A stretch of DNA of 64,000 bases from Flexithrix dorotheae DSM 6795 (GTDB taxonomy: Bacteria; Bacteroidota; Bacteroidia; Cytophagales; Flammeovirgaceae), in assembly GCF_000379765.1 (NCBI RefSeq), contig NZ_KB903432.1, forward strand, positions 225,291 to 289,290. The letters run 5' to 3'. Positions 54,801 to 63,392 of the stretch are shown in pieces; position 1 is the first letter of the stretch; the number at the start of each line of letters is the position of its first letter. Below the pieces are notes generated by a model, which was not told the origin of the DNA, made no database searches, and saw only the letters and a program-made list of their open reading frames with translations. Both the position numbers and the translations under genes were made by a program.

Positions 54801-55694
54801 CTGTGTGGCTTTCATCTCTTCCATATTCTGTCTTAATTCTTCCTCCGTAGCCCGAAGATTCTCATTCATTGCCTGAGTATCTTTCTCAATCTCTTTCTGT
54901 CTGGTAATATCAGTGGCATATTTCACTACCTTATATGGTTCTCCTTCAAGATTAAAAACAGGGTTATAGGAAGCCTGAATCCAGATTTCTTTTCCACCTT
55001 TCCCCAACCTCAAATACTCACCACTATCGAATACTCCCTGATTTAGACTTTCCCAAAAAGCTTTGTATTCAGGAGAATTGATTGTTTCCCGATCGCAAAA
55101 CATACGATGATGCTTGCCTTCAATTTCAGATAACTTATAGCCAAACGCATTTAGAAAATTCTGATTTGCAGAAATTATAGTACCATCCAGGTTAAACTCA
55201 ATTACTGCATTTGATTTTTGTATGGCATCAACCTGACTTCCATAGTCAGCGGAAATCAATTTTTGTGCGGTTATATCAGAGGCTAGTTTTACCACTTTAA
55301 CAATATCCCCATTTTGGTCAGTTACCGGGGAATATGAGGCCTGAAGCCAGATTACTTTTTTCCCCTTGGCAAATCTTTTAAATTCTCCTGATTTAGGTTG
55401 TCCTGCTTTCAGGTCGTTCCAGAAGTTTTTATATTCAATACTTTTAGCGTAAGATGGATTGACAAAAATACTGTGAGGTTTTCCTTCAATCTCTTCTAAG
55501 GAATATCCCATGGTTTCCAAAAAAGTATCATTAGCGGATAAAATATTGCCTTTTAGATCGAAAGTTATAAGTGCAAATGCAGCGTTAATGGCATTTATTT
55601 GAGCAGACATTTCCAGGAATAGATCATCTTTTTCCTTTCCAGAATTTTTGGTTTGAGCATTTCTGGTTCTGCTTCGCTTTACAGTATTTTCCAT
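51870..55694 (-). CDS. Cytoplasmic methyl-accepting chemotaxis protein with six PAS domains
   Basis: The 1274-residue receptor has no signal peptide or membrane segment. Six PAS domains (about 37-144, 158-265, 314-422, 436-543, 594-701 and 714-823) form three pairs. Coiled coils with [10 protein letters not shown] separate the pairs (about 267-312 and 545-592). All are of the Aer/BdlA-like type ([22 protein letters not shown]). Three HAMP-like segments follow (about 826-965), then an MCP signalling domain (about 1000-1265) with hairpin-tip sequence [20 protein letters not shown] near 1097-1116. It probably senses redox, oxygen or another intracellular cue and controls CheA. It is the first gene of the che operon. 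Confidence 0.95.
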   Translation of the reverse strand: MENTVKRSRTRNAQTKNSGKEKDDLFLEMSAQINAINAAFALITFDLKGNILSANDTFLETMGYSLEEIEGKPHSIFVNPSYAKSIEYKNFWNDLKAGQPKSGEFKRFAKGKKVIWLQASYSPVTDQNGDIVKVVKLASDITAQKLISADYGSQVDAIQKSNAVIEFNLDGTIISANQNFLNAFGYKLSEIEGKHHRMFCDRETINSPEYKAFWESLNQGVFDSGEYLRLGKGGKEIWIQASYNPVFNLEGEPYKVVKYATDITRQKEIEKDTQAMNENLRATEEELRQNMEEMKATQEEMERRQTEINGQMAAINSTSAFIEFDINGNIQNANDIFLNAVGYTLNEIQGEHHRIFCEEGYAQSGEYQRFWKKLSQGFPQTGEFKRFKKSGEELWLNANYTPVKDKDGKVVKVIKLANDITVAKLEQLDVNGKISAINQSNAVIEFTPDGHILNANDNFLTLTGYDFSEIEGEHHEIFCEEKYVKSQAYKNFWKALKNGEFQGGEFKRFTKKGDSFWIQGTYNPISDLNGKVIKVVKIASDITSRKKLEFEAHKSAENLKAQEEELRQNMEEMHATQEEMAKRQVEMDGQMAAINSTSAFIEFNMDGTVVRANDNFLSAMKYSIDEITGKHHQMFCDPDFIRTAEYLNFWNDLRNGKPQSGEFKRVDKNGEEVWMMANYTPVFDQAGKPARVIKLATDITESKLKNANYEGQLKAVNISYGVIEFNLDGTVIEANDNFLNLIGYDLDEIKGKHHRMFCENEYANSYEYKAFWEALNRGEFNSGTFKRLGRNGKEIFIQATYNPIFDLEGKPYKVVKYATDITEFTVALNAVSEFVSELKQGNFEAQLDLKAEGNVGKMIEDNISLRNTLKEIVGEINRVVKKAGDEGDLNTRLNLEDAEGTWKDLVESLNSLLQSIAEPVLEFNSIISEMAKGDLTHQFRMAAKGDIKNMADSLNTAIANLNQLLGKIGNTAEEVSGSSEQVLSKSEVINRSTSEVSTAISQMAQGAQDQAAKTDASSRLVNQVKLSANEMEHKASIINKTAENGKKKSEEGLRTIKDLVENMSNISTSAGLTSDSINVLTQRAEEIGRTLNVITDIAAQTNLLALNAAIEAARAGDAGRGFAVVADEIRKLAENSRKSAVEIEKIISDVQKDTISAGKAIETMGLNVDNGNKATREAEEIFVEISKSSEYTFSYSEEIKNATALQKKSIDSVVTNIEQIVVVAEQTAAGSQQVAGSAQQLNINMDEITASSTRLSEIAADLKEGINQFKLSGE

Positions 55695-56243
55695 TAGGTT
55701 ATTTCAAAAAAATTAAAAAAATGTTAGTAGTAATTAGATTATATTAAATGAAAAAGTCTTCAAAATCAGTCAATTAAAAATTGAATTAGTTTTTTGAAAT
55801 AAGTAGTAGTAATTGATTCTTCAATTTTGTTTGAAGAGGTCTGGTTAAGTCTTAATAAGTGTAAATTCCTTACGGTTAGTCTTTTGATGAACGGAGGTAT
55901 TCAAAAGTAATTTTACCCCTTGTTAATTTTTTTTGAGGTGCTTTTAGGAAATGATAAAATAAAATGAAGGTATTTTAAAAATAGTATTTTTCATTAAGGT
56001 CAAAAATTATAATTAGGGTGAAAAATATTTTGACCCTTTAAAAATGAAGGAGGTAAGACAAGGCCAGTTTCATAACACAGTGAATATTGTTATTTTTATA
56101 TTCCTGATCAGCGTGAAAAATGGAATAAACTTACTAACATCTAACTCTCAAAACTGATAAAAGGCGAGGCAAATCGGTAAATTCAGTTTAGGAACAAAGT
56201 TGGAATTTTTAATCTATAAAAAATAAATTGTTCGGTGGGAAAA
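55695..56243. other. Divergent intergenic region between the che operon and the LRR gene
   Basis: This 549-base AT-rich region holds an exact -7 promoter element for the che operon at 55902-55909. No gene or strong repeat is seen. The leader of the MCP mRNA would be about 200 bases long. Confidence 0.4.
55902..55909 (-). promoter_or_regulatory. Candidate -7 promoter element of the che operon
   Basis: CAAAAGTA on the plus strand reads TACTTTTG on the minus strand, an exact TAnnTTTG. It is about 210 bases upstream of the MCP start codon. A -33 TTG is not evident. Confidence 0.35.
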
Positions 56244-57122
56244 ATGGACAAATTTTTTGAGGAGATGATGGCCAGTTTCGGCAAAGAGGATCCTCGGTAC
56301 ATCAGACTAGATAATGATTTGTTCAAATCAAAAGCCATTAAATTGACAAAAATTCCATTCCAAAACTTCACTAATCTATCGGAAATAGAAATTTTAAGTA
56401 TAAAGAATCATGCCATTAAAAAAGTTTCCAAAAGAATAGGGGAGCTTAAATCCCTCAAATTTTTGGATTTATCAGACAACCCGATTGAATACCTTCCAAA
56501 GGAAATAGGTAATCTTTCAGAATTACTAATATTCAGTGCTTCCGATTTGATAAGACCGGAAATGGAAGCCTACCTTGAAATGTTAATGGAAGGAAGAACA
56601 TATGACCCCATAATTACCAATAATGCCGGATTAAAGGATTTACCCGAACATTTTGGTAATTTGAAAAACCTGACCTCTTTAAAAATAGATGGAAATCGGT
56701 TTGAAGAAATTCCCAACTGCATATTAAAGTTGACCGATCTTGAAAGTCTTGATATCAGTTTTAACCTAATCGACCGAATTCCTCCTGAAATTGGACAGCT
56801 TAAAAATTTAGTTTATCTCCAACTAAGCTTTAATCGTTTTCACGAATTGCCTGAAGAAATATCCCATCTTAAAAAATTAAAGCGGCTAAGATTGGATGGT
56901 TTACAACTAAGAACGCTTCCAGAAACAATTGGGGAATTGTCGGGGTTGGAAATGCTGGAAATTTCCTATGGAAAAATAGAAATTGTACCTAATGGAATTA
57001 AAAACCTCACTAACCTTAAAAGTCTGTATTTAATTCAAACTCAAATTTCAGATATTGATTTAAATATGATAAAAGTAATGCTGCCTCATATAGATCTGCA
57101 TTTAAACTTGCCGGTATATTAG
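56244..57122 (+). CDS. Cytoplasmic leucine-rich repeat protein
   Basis: The roughly 292-residue protein has no signal peptide. Its body from about residue 35 is made of LRRs of about 23 residues, typified by LKSLKFLDLSDNPIEYLPKEIGNL and LKNLVYLQLSFNRFHELPEEISHL, a ROCO/SHOC2-like consensus. LRRs bind proteins; no catalytic domain is attached. I use the ATG at 56244, since the frame opens with GTG at 56235. It is divergent from the che operon and isolated on its 3' side. Confidence 0.85.
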   Translation: MDKFFEEMMASFGKEDPRYIRLDNDLFKSKAIKLTKIPFQNFTNLSEIEILSIKNHAIKKVSKRIGELKSLKFLDLSDNPIEYLPKEIGNLSELLIFSASDLIRPEMEAYLEMLMEGRTYDPIITNNAGLKDLPEHFGNLKNLTSLKIDGNRFEEIPNCILKLTDLESLDISFNLIDRIPPEIGQLKNLVYLQLSFNRFHELPEEISHLKKLKRLRLDGLQLRTLPETIGELSGLEMLEISYGKIEIVPNGIKNLTNLKSLYLIQTQISDIDLNMIKVMLPHIDLHLNLPVY

Positions 57123-57992
57123 TTTTTAAAGAATATTATTCTGCCTTTATTTTTTAAATTCAGGAAAATAATTATGGGATTGTATTCCAAAACAGTAAAA
57201 TAAAATTACGGCATTAAAGCTGCTTTTTTTAAGCAAAAAATTGACATTTGTGACACAAAAGTCCTTTTTGCTTCTCCGTAAAATCTTCAAAAAACTGCTT
57301 AAAAGCAACAACTCATTTTTCTTATAATTATCAGCCTTATAGAGGATCCAAATCAGACAAAATCCAACTCAATCTAATATTTAATTATATTTTGAAAAGT
57401 AACATAAAATCAGAACAATATTTTAGTGTGGTTAGCTGACAAAATATGTAAAAAGTAACAAGACTATTTCAGATGGAGGTTTTTTATTACAATGTCGTTT
57501 TATTCTTTTTGAAAATGTTCCATATATTTCCATTGATACCTTGAACCCTTTTTTATTCTGATAACCCTATAGAATATTTTTTTAAACCCTAAAACTATTG
57601 ATTTAGAAATTACCCCATTTCCCGATCAACAATAGCTCATTCTAGTTACCAGGGATTTCGCTTTTTTCTATTCCCTCAAGACATTGGGCAAACCAAAAAA
57701 TTTGTTTCTTATCACTACTGGAAGCCAAAGGAATCGCCAGGTATATGAGCTTTTCCGTAAAAACTAATTACTTTTCAAAAATGCCCTGAGTAGAAGTAGT
57801 TTTATAGAAATGACTAATGAAGGAATAATTAAAAATAAATAATTCTAAGGCGGGCTCCAACTGTAACCTTTCACCCCAAAAAAGGATTAAAAGATTGTAA
57901 GTCCTCTGGAACATTTAGATATTTGAGCATAGTAGTATGGAAAATTAACTACATATGATTTACATAAATGCTACACTTAATTTAAACCGAAA
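57123..57992. other. 870-base region without a recognisable gene
   Basis: All frames are broken. I see no tRNA, riboswitch-like fold or clean repeat. The sequence is AT-rich with short homopolymer runs, which fits decayed or non-coding DNA at the border of the accessory region. Confidence 0.5.
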
Positions 57993-58964
57993 ATGACCTT
58001 GACGAACCTATTTAAAGGAAAAACCAGCTGGATAATTACTTTTGTCGGACTAATATTACCTATTACTTTAAGTGCTCAACATCTGCAAAACGATTATAAA
58101 AGTTCTGAGATTATTTCATTAAAACATTGGCTTGATTTAGATTATGTTGGTGATAGACACATTGGACATAGGCTGGATATTCATCTTCCTGATAAAGAGT
58201 CTGATAAATATCCTGTTGTTATCAGTATTTACGGCAGTGCCTGGTTCAGCAATAACTCAAAAGGAGCCACCTTCGCAGTAGGTATAGGGCAAGCATTATT
58301 AAAAGCAGGATATGCAGTCGTCACTATTAATCACAGAGCTAGTTCTGATGCTAAATTCCCTGCTCAAATACAAGATGTAAAAGCCGCTGTTCGATTTGTT
58401 AGGGCGAATGCTTTAGCATTTTCTTTGGATACAAGTTTTATAGGAATAACAGGTTGGTCATCAGGAGGACATCTTTCTGCATTTGCAGGTACTAGTAACA
58501 ATATCACTACTTTTGAATTCAATGGAAACACTATTGATATTGAAGGAAGTTTAGGTAATCACACCTCATTCAGTAGCCAGGTAGATGCCGTTGTGGATTG
58601 GTTTGGTCCTACAAACTTTCTGGTAATGGATAACTGTGGTAGCACTATGAAACATGATAATGATACATCACCAGAATCATCATTAGTAGGAGGAGCAATT
58701 CAGTCCAATAAAAATAAATGTCATTTAGCTGACCCGGTAACGTATATCAGTAAAAACGCCACTCCTTTTCTAATTATTCATGGAGACAAGGACCCTTTAG
58801 TCCCTTTTTGTCAGAGTGAATATTTATATGAAAAATTAAATGAATCTGATATTTATTGTGAGTTTATTACAGTTGAAGGGGGTAAACATGGGCCTGGCGT
58901 TTTGATTCCTGAGTATTTACAACAAATGATTTCATTTTTCGACAAAATAAGAATTGATAAATAA
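57993..58964 (+). CDS. Secreted alpha/beta hydrolase, esterase/lipase-like (BD-FAE group)
   Basis: The 323-residue protein has an N-terminal hydrophobic signal (TFVGLILPITLSAQH). The hydrolase fold has the core YPVVISIYGSAWFSNNSKG, where YGSAW replaces the usual HGGG/HGGAW oxyanion motif. It also shows the nucleophile elbow GWSSGG, the family VKAAVRFVRANA, the acid in IHGDKDPLVPF and the base His in EGGKHGPGV. It is a likely carboxylesterase, perhaps for acetyl or feruloyl esters of glycans. The first repeat copy begins at its stop codon. Confidence 0.83.
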   Translation: MTLTNLFKGKTSWIITFVGLILPITLSAQHLQNDYKSSEIISLKHWLDLDYVGDRHIGHRLDIHLPDKESDKYPVVISIYGSAWFSNNSKGATFAVGIGQALLKAGYAVVTINHRASSDAKFPAQIQDVKAAVRFVRANALAFSLDTSFIGITGWSSGGHLSAFAGTSNNITTFEFNGNTIDIEGSLGNHTSFSSQVDAVVDWFGPTNFLVMDNCGSTMKHDNDTSPESSLVGGAIQSNKNKCHLADPVTYISKNATPFLIIHGDKDPLVPFCQSEYLYEKLNESDIYCEFITVEGGKHGPGVLIPEYLQQMISFFDKIRIDK

Positions 58965-59110
58965 AAAACTAAGCCTAATTATTTAAGGATTAAATTCAGG
59001 TGAGGCCTAGGAACTCCACAGAGTTTTTCCTTGTGTAGAACAGTCCTATAATAGAGTTTAGGTCCAGAATAAGCCTTATGTAATTTCAGTTTTTACCCAG
59101 TTTTGCTACC
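58963..59110 (+). repeat. Copy 1 of an imperfect ~147-bp direct repeat
   Basis: Aligned by eye with 61781-61926, this stretch shares AAAAAACT at the start, TTTTTCCT (59024 / 61840), TTAGGTCC (59058 / 61872) and TGTAATTTCA (59079 / 61893), with nearly equal spacing. It begins directly at the stop codon of the esterase gene. The type is unknown: decayed mobile element, recombination site or duplicated gene tail. Confidence 0.6.
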
Positions 59111-59112
59111 TT

Positions 59113-59120
59113 TAGGTTTG
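59113..59120 (+). promoter_or_regulatory. Candidate promoter -7 element for the SDR operon
   Basis: TAGGTTTG matches TAnnTTTG exactly and lies just past repeat copy 1, 228 bases before the SDR start. A TTTT run sits at the -33 distance. The aligned position in repeat copy 2 has lost the motif. Confidence 0.3.
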
Positions 59121-59347
59121 GATCAACAAATACTAAAAACATGCTGGGCTTGATCGAATTGGAAAGCTTTTTTTAACTTAATGTTTTTGTGTCTGGGGCT
59201 TTTGAGGCTGTTAAACCCACACAGTTTTTATCTTAGGGTTAAAATCAACCAAAAAGTATACGACATTCGAAAATCTGTATAGGGACATAAGGCTACTTCC
59301 ATCCGACCTTTGTCTTATTCTTTTAATTATTAAAAAAATAGGCAAAC

Positions 59348-60292
59348 ATGAAAACGAATCAATTTGGGACCAATGGTTGGACCCCCGACAGAATAAAAGA
59401 CCTTAGTGGTAAAACATATGTAATTACTGGCACTACAAGCGGAACGGGGTTTGAAACTTCACGGATACTTCTTTTAAAGGGCGCTAAAGTGGTGATGCTA
59501 AACCGTAACCCTAAAAAAGCCGAGGATACCCTAGTAGCTTTGAAACAAAAACTTGGTAATGTTATTGATGTTGTAAATATTCAAATGGACTTAGCCGAAC
59601 AAGCTTCTGTAAAAAAAGCAGCCACAGAAGTTTTGGAGAAAGTTACACGTATTGATGCCTTGATATGTAATGGTGCAATAGCACAAGTGCCAACTCAAAA
59701 GAAAACTGTGGATGGTTGGGAAAGTCAGATGGGAGTGAATTATTTCGGACATTTTACACTGCAAGCCCTACTATATCCATTGATTGAAAAATCAAAAGGA
59801 CGGGTTGTAACAGTTGGTAGTATGGGGTATGATATGGGTATCAAAACCATCAAGTTTGATGATTTAAACTGGGATAAGAATTACACTCCTAACAATGCCT
59901 ATAGCCAAAGTAAACTCGCTCAGATCATGTCTATCTACGAATTACAGAATAGATTGGAAAAAGCAGGTAAAACCGATGTTAAAGCTTTTGCATGTCACCC
60001 AGGTGCTTCCAGAACATCCCTTATTAGTACAAGTGGTAGTATAATGATGAGAATTTTATTCTACTTAATGACACCATTAACTCAATCAGCTGAAAAAGGT
60101 GCTTACCCTGAATTAATGTGTGCTACCGAAGTGAATTTGGATCAGAAAGCTTTTTATGGCCCTACAGGAAGGAGCAATTGGGTTGGTCCGGTTGGAGCAC
60201 ATCATATTGAACCACATGCTAAAGATAATGCGGTAGCCAAAAAATTATGGGATCTTTCGGAAAAAGAAACGGGGGTTAAGTGGAACTTTTAA
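59348..60292 (+). CDS. Short-chain dehydrogenase (protochlorophyllide-reductase/retinol-dehydrogenase-like)
   Basis: The 314-residue SDR has the cofactor motif TGTTSGTGFETSR, ICNGAIAQ in place of the usual NNAG, the Ser in VVTVGSMGYDMG, and the active Tyr-Lys in YSQSKLAQIM. The C-terminus is longer than in classical SDRs, as in the retinol dehydrogenase-like group. It heads a three-gene operon (26-base gap to the membrane protein, then 1 base to AraC). The substrate is unknown. Confidence 0.87.
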   Translation: MKTNQFGTNGWTPDRIKDLSGKTYVITGTTSGTGFETSRILLLKGAKVVMLNRNPKKAEDTLVALKQKLGNVIDVVNIQMDLAEQASVKKAATEVLEKVTRIDALICNGAIAQVPTQKKTVDGWESQMGVNYFGHFTLQALLYPLIEKSKGRVVTVGSMGYDMGIKTIKFDDLNWDKNYTPNNAYSQSKLAQIMSIYELQNRLEKAGKTDVKAFACHPGASRTSLISTSGSIMMRILFYLMTPLTQSAEKGAYPELMCATEVNLDQKAFYGPTGRSNWVGPVGAHHIEPHAKDNAVAKKLWDLSEKETGVKWNF

Positions 60293-60318
60293 ATTAGAAA
60301 CCTTAAAAAATATTAGAT

Positions 60319-60831
60319 ATGGACATCTTAAAAGCAGCTACAGATTGGGCAAAAGCCGAACTTATTTCAACACCCTTCTTCATTCTTTTTGGAGTGGCTT
60401 TTATGGCAGCAAGCCTGGGGTTTTGGCAATTAGGTAAAACTGACTTAGCCAAAGCTTACATCATACCTACCTTAGTAGCAGGTTTTTTATTGATGATTAT
60501 AGGTCTTGGATTGTTCTTTACCAATAAGGCCAGAATTACTCAGTTTGAAAAAGACTACCACGAAGATGCAGTGGCATTTGTAACTTCAGAATTGGAGCGT
60601 GCGGATGCTACATTAAAGGAATATAAAAACATTGTTTTTACTGCGATTCCGCTCATCATAATGGCTTGTGCAATGGTCCTTTTCTTTGTAAACACCCCTA
60701 TTTGGCGTGCAAGTATGATTTCCGCCATTGCTATGCTGGCGGTTATTTTGTTTATTGACGGCTTGGCCCAGGCCCGAATTGATGAATACAACAAACAATT
60801 ACTAAAGGCCCAACAAGAAACTAAGAGTTAA
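60319..60831 (+). CDS. Four-helix membrane protein of unknown function
   Basis: The 170-residue protein has four hydrophobic segments (FFILFGVAFMAASLGFW, AYIIPTLVAGFLLMIIGLGLFF, IVFTAIPLIIMACAMVLFFV and ASMISAIAMLAVILFIDGLA) and short polar tails. No family is recognised. It lies between the SDR and AraC genes in a tight operon; only 1 base separates its stop from the AraC start. Confidence 0.7.
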   Translation: MDILKAATDWAKAELISTPFFILFGVAFMAASLGFWQLGKTDLAKAYIIPTLVAGFLLMIIGLGLFFTNKARITQFEKDYHEDAVAFVTSELERADATLKEYKNIVFTAIPLIIMACAMVLFFVNTPIWRASMISAIAMLAVILFIDGLAQARIDEYNKQLLKAQQETKS

Positions 60832-60832
60832 G

Positions 60833-61744
60833 ATGCAGCATTTCAAAACCTTATCAGCTTACTTAGATTACCTAGAACTTCCTCGGCCTGAGCACCCCAT
60901 GTTTAGTATGTTCACTGCTATGGGTGAAAATTATCTGCCATGTCCAAAAGAGAGCTCGCCTCCCATTACAAACGACTGTTATTCCATTAGCTTTAAGAAA
61001 TTCGTAAAGGGCGATTTAGTTTATGGACGAACAAAATATGATTTTACCAACGGTGCTTTGTTTTTTATCGCCCCAAGACAAGTGCTACAATGGGATGGCA
61101 GCGCAGTATTTGAGCAAAAAGGCTTTTCCATCAACTTTCATGAAGACTTTCTGAAAGGAACTGAGCTGGCTCATCAGATCAAGAAGTACGGTTTCTTTTC
61201 ATACACTGCAAATGAAGCCCTGCATCTTTCACCCAAAGAAGAGAGACAAATCGAGTTGATCATAGAGAATATCGACCTTGAATACCAGAACAATCAAGAT
61301 TCATTTAGCAAGGACATCATTATTTCTCATCTCAGCACGCTGTTGAAATATGCTCAACGCTTTTATGAAAGGCAATTCATCAATCGAATGGAACTTTCAA
61401 ATGACTTACTGGACCGCTTTAATCATCATTTGGAAGACTATTTTGAATCTGGCCAGTTACAAGAAAACGGTATTCCCAGCATTGAGCAAATTGCAGATAA
61501 GCTGTCTGTTTCACAGCGCTATCTGAGCGATACACTTAAAAAGGAAACAGGAAAAACTACAACTGAGCATCTGCATCTATACCTTATTGATGAAGCCAAG
61601 GATTTATTGTTAAACCCCAAGAAAACTATCGCAGAGGTAGCCTACGATTTGGGCTTTGAATACCCACCATATTTTTCAAGATTATTCAAAAAGAAAGAAG
61701 GCATTAGTCCTACAGCATACAGGGAAAAGTATAAAATGAACTAA
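60833..61744 (+). CDS. AraC-family transcriptional regulator
   Basis: The 303-residue protein has an N-terminal sensor part (GALFFIAPRQVLQWDG, GFSINFHEDFLKGTELA). A C-terminal AraC double HTH follows (SIEQIADKLSVSQRYLSDTLKKETGKTTTEHL, KTIAEVAYDLGFEYPPYFSRLFKKKEGISPTAYR). It is the last gene of the SDR operon, probably autoregulating it. It resembles the AraC genes often paired with a single oxidoreductase in Bacteroidota. Repeat copy 2 begins 36 bases after its stop. Confidence 0.9.
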   Translation: MQHFKTLSAYLDYLELPRPEHPMFSMFTAMGENYLPCPKESSPPITNDCYSISFKKFVKGDLVYGRTKYDFTNGALFFIAPRQVLQWDGSAVFEQKGFSINFHEDFLKGTELAHQIKKYGFFSYTANEALHLSPKEERQIELIIENIDLEYQNNQDSFSKDIIISHLSTLLKYAQRFYERQFINRMELSNDLLDRFNHHLEDYFESGQLQENGIPSIEQIADKLSVSQRYLSDTLKKETGKTTTEHLHLYLIDEAKDLLLNPKKTIAEVAYDLGFEYPPYFSRLFKKKEGISPTAYREKYKMN

Positions 61745-61780
61745 ACCTACTTTACAAACAAAGGTCAAATTGTAAAGAAA

Positions 61781-61926
61781 AAAAAACTACTGCCAATCAA
61801 AATGGATCAAATACAAGTGGTCCTGGGGACTCTACTTAATTTTTCCTACTGTTGAACAAACCTAATGGGGATTAGGTCCTAAATAGATCCATTGTAATTT
61901 CAATTCTTTCTTGTTTGCAGTAATAC
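61781..61926 (+). repeat. Copy 2 of the imperfect ~147-bp direct repeat
   Basis: This is the second copy of the repeat described at 58963-59110, in the same orientation and 2818 bases away. The two copies bracket the SDR/membrane protein/AraC operon. A separate 8-bp hairpin (61750-61757 with 61770-61777) lies just before it. Confidence 0.6.
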
Positions 61927-62080
61927 TTTTTCCGTAGGGAGATTTTAATTGAAGTTGAAGCCTTTTTTTGAGATTTTTCAATGTATTTTTACCGGAGAAG
62001 AGTTTAGTTCACTTCCCTATAAATAAGCTTTAATTTTTAACGCCATTTTAAAGGTTAATCTATAACTTTATTATAATAAT

Positions 62081-62983
62081 ATGAAACAAAATATCGCCTT
62101 AATTACAATTTTATTAACAACACTATGCTTTTTATTTTCATGTTCAAATGATATTGAAAACAACTCTGATTCCAATAAATATTTAAAAATACAAGATGCT
62201 AGTTTTGAGGCTATATTGATAAATAAAGGAATAGATTCAGACAGTACTATTAATCAACAAATGTTGAGAGTAGAGGCAGAAGCTGTAGTCGAATTAGATT
62301 TAGGTACTTTAGAACATGGTGCTATTAATGATTTATCTGGAATTGAAGGTTTTAGCAACTTAAAAAAGCTAATTGCTAATCAACACGATATAGAGCAAAT
62401 TGATTTGAGTTCTAATATTCTTTTAGACACAGTTTATCTTGCTGGAAATTATATTTCAAAGATTGATGTAAGTAAAAATACCAATCTAGAACTTTTAGAT
62501 TTGGGAGCTAATGAGCTTACTGCCATAAGTGGATTGTCTGAGTTGATAAAATTAAAAGACTTGGATTTGTCATTTAATTATTTTGAAGAAATTAATATTG
62601 ACAACCAATCCTTAGAAATCCTACACATGAGCAATAATGATTTGATTTCTATGGATTTCAGCGCTGCATTAAATCTTACAAACATATTATTAACTTCTAA
62701 TAAGCTTACTAGTTTAGACATCTCTTCAAATAAAAAATTAGAAACCTTGTTAGTTTCTGATAATCAATTGCAATTCATAAACCTTGCAGAGAATAATGAC
62801 TTGACCTACTTATATATAACCAGTAATTTACTTACTTCTTTAGATGTGAGTAACAATCTAAACCTCATTGATTTAAAGGTGGATAGAAATCCCCATTTAA
62901 ACTGTATTAAAATAGAAAGTGGTCAAATTATTCCATCGTTGTCAATATCTGATTACCAGGAAGTAAATGATTCCTGCCAATAG
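62081..62983 (+). CDS. Leucine-rich repeat lipoprotein
   Basis: The 300-residue protein has a lipoprotein signal whose lipobox LFSC places the acylated Cys at residue 21. From about residue 80 it has repeats of about 21 residues (LKKLIANQHDIEQIDLSSN, LTNILLTSNKLTSLDISSN, LTYLYITSNLLTSLDVSNN). These are the surface-type LRRs common in flavobacterial and cytophagal lipoproteins, unlike the ROCO-type repeats of the LRR protein at 56244. It should face outward and bind a protein or glycan. A terminator follows it. Confidence 0.83.
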   Translation: MKQNIALITILLTTLCFLFSCSNDIENNSDSNKYLKIQDASFEAILINKGIDSDSTINQQMLRVEAEAVVELDLGTLEHGAINDLSGIEGFSNLKKLIANQHDIEQIDLSSNILLDTVYLAGNYISKIDVSKNTNLELLDLGANELTAISGLSELIKLKDLDLSFNYFEEINIDNQSLEILHMSNNDLISMDFSAALNLTNILLTSNKLTSLDISSNKKLETLLVSDNQLQFINLAENNDLTYLYITSNLLTSLDVSNNLNLIDLKVDRNPHLNCIKIESGQIIPSLSISDYQEVNDSCQ

Positions 62984-63032
62984 TATTGGCGTCTTACCTA
63001 AAAAAGTGATTTAAAAGTTTCAAAATTATCAT

Positions 63033-63065
63033 AAGGGCCAAGTCCTTTCTGGGCCCTATTTTATA
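63033..63065 (+). terminator. Terminator of the LRR lipoprotein gene
   Basis: AGGGCC (63034-63039) pairs with GGCCCT (63052-63057), followed by ATTTTATA. The 12-base loop is larger than ideal, but the position just after the LRR stop supports the call. Confidence 0.55.
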
Positions 63066-63166
63066 TTCCAGTATACCCTTTTATTACCTTTCTAATTATG
63101 GGATTTATGTTGAAGAATTTAAAATTTGACCCACAAATTCGATTTCAATAGTGACAGTTCACTTTC

Positions 63167-63373
63167 ATGGCTTTTATAATGTGTGTCCATTATCCTGAAG
63201 CAAATGGTGAATTCACAATTAATGATCTGCCCGATGATAACAAAACAGAGAATCCAGAACTAAGGAATTCTGTAGAACTTTTTTACCTTATAGATAGTGC
63301 TTCAAAGAAGAATATGCTAGTTTTGATGAGGAAAAACTCTGAAGAAACAGTAAAATTGATTCAGCTTAATTAA
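63167..63373 (+). CDS. Small hypothetical protein or gene remnant
   Basis: The 68-residue ORF (MAFIMCVHYPEANGEFTIND... ending TVKLIQLN) ends 19 bases before the sulfatase start. A stop codon lies in frame just upstream of the ATG, so it cannot be longer. The hydrophilic, beta-rich-looking composition resembles the C-terminal tail of a larger secreted protein; it may be a decayed 3' end. No family is recognised. Confidence 0.35.
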   Translation: MAFIMCVHYPEANGEFTINDLPDDNKTENPELRNSVELFYLIDSASKKNMLVLMRKNSEETVKLIQLN

Positions 63374-63392
63374 CTAAACTTTTGAAATAAAA

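Noticed and set aside
51870..55694. Repeated DNA segments that could suggest a repeat array or CRISPR
   Set aside because: The repeats are imperfect, hundreds of bases long and in frame; they are duplicated PAS and coil-coding segments.
58963..61926. Integron attC sites or a complete transposon
   Set aside because: No integrase or transposase is present, no conserved R-box cores were found, and the two copies do not share a clear fold. Kept only as an unclassified repeat.
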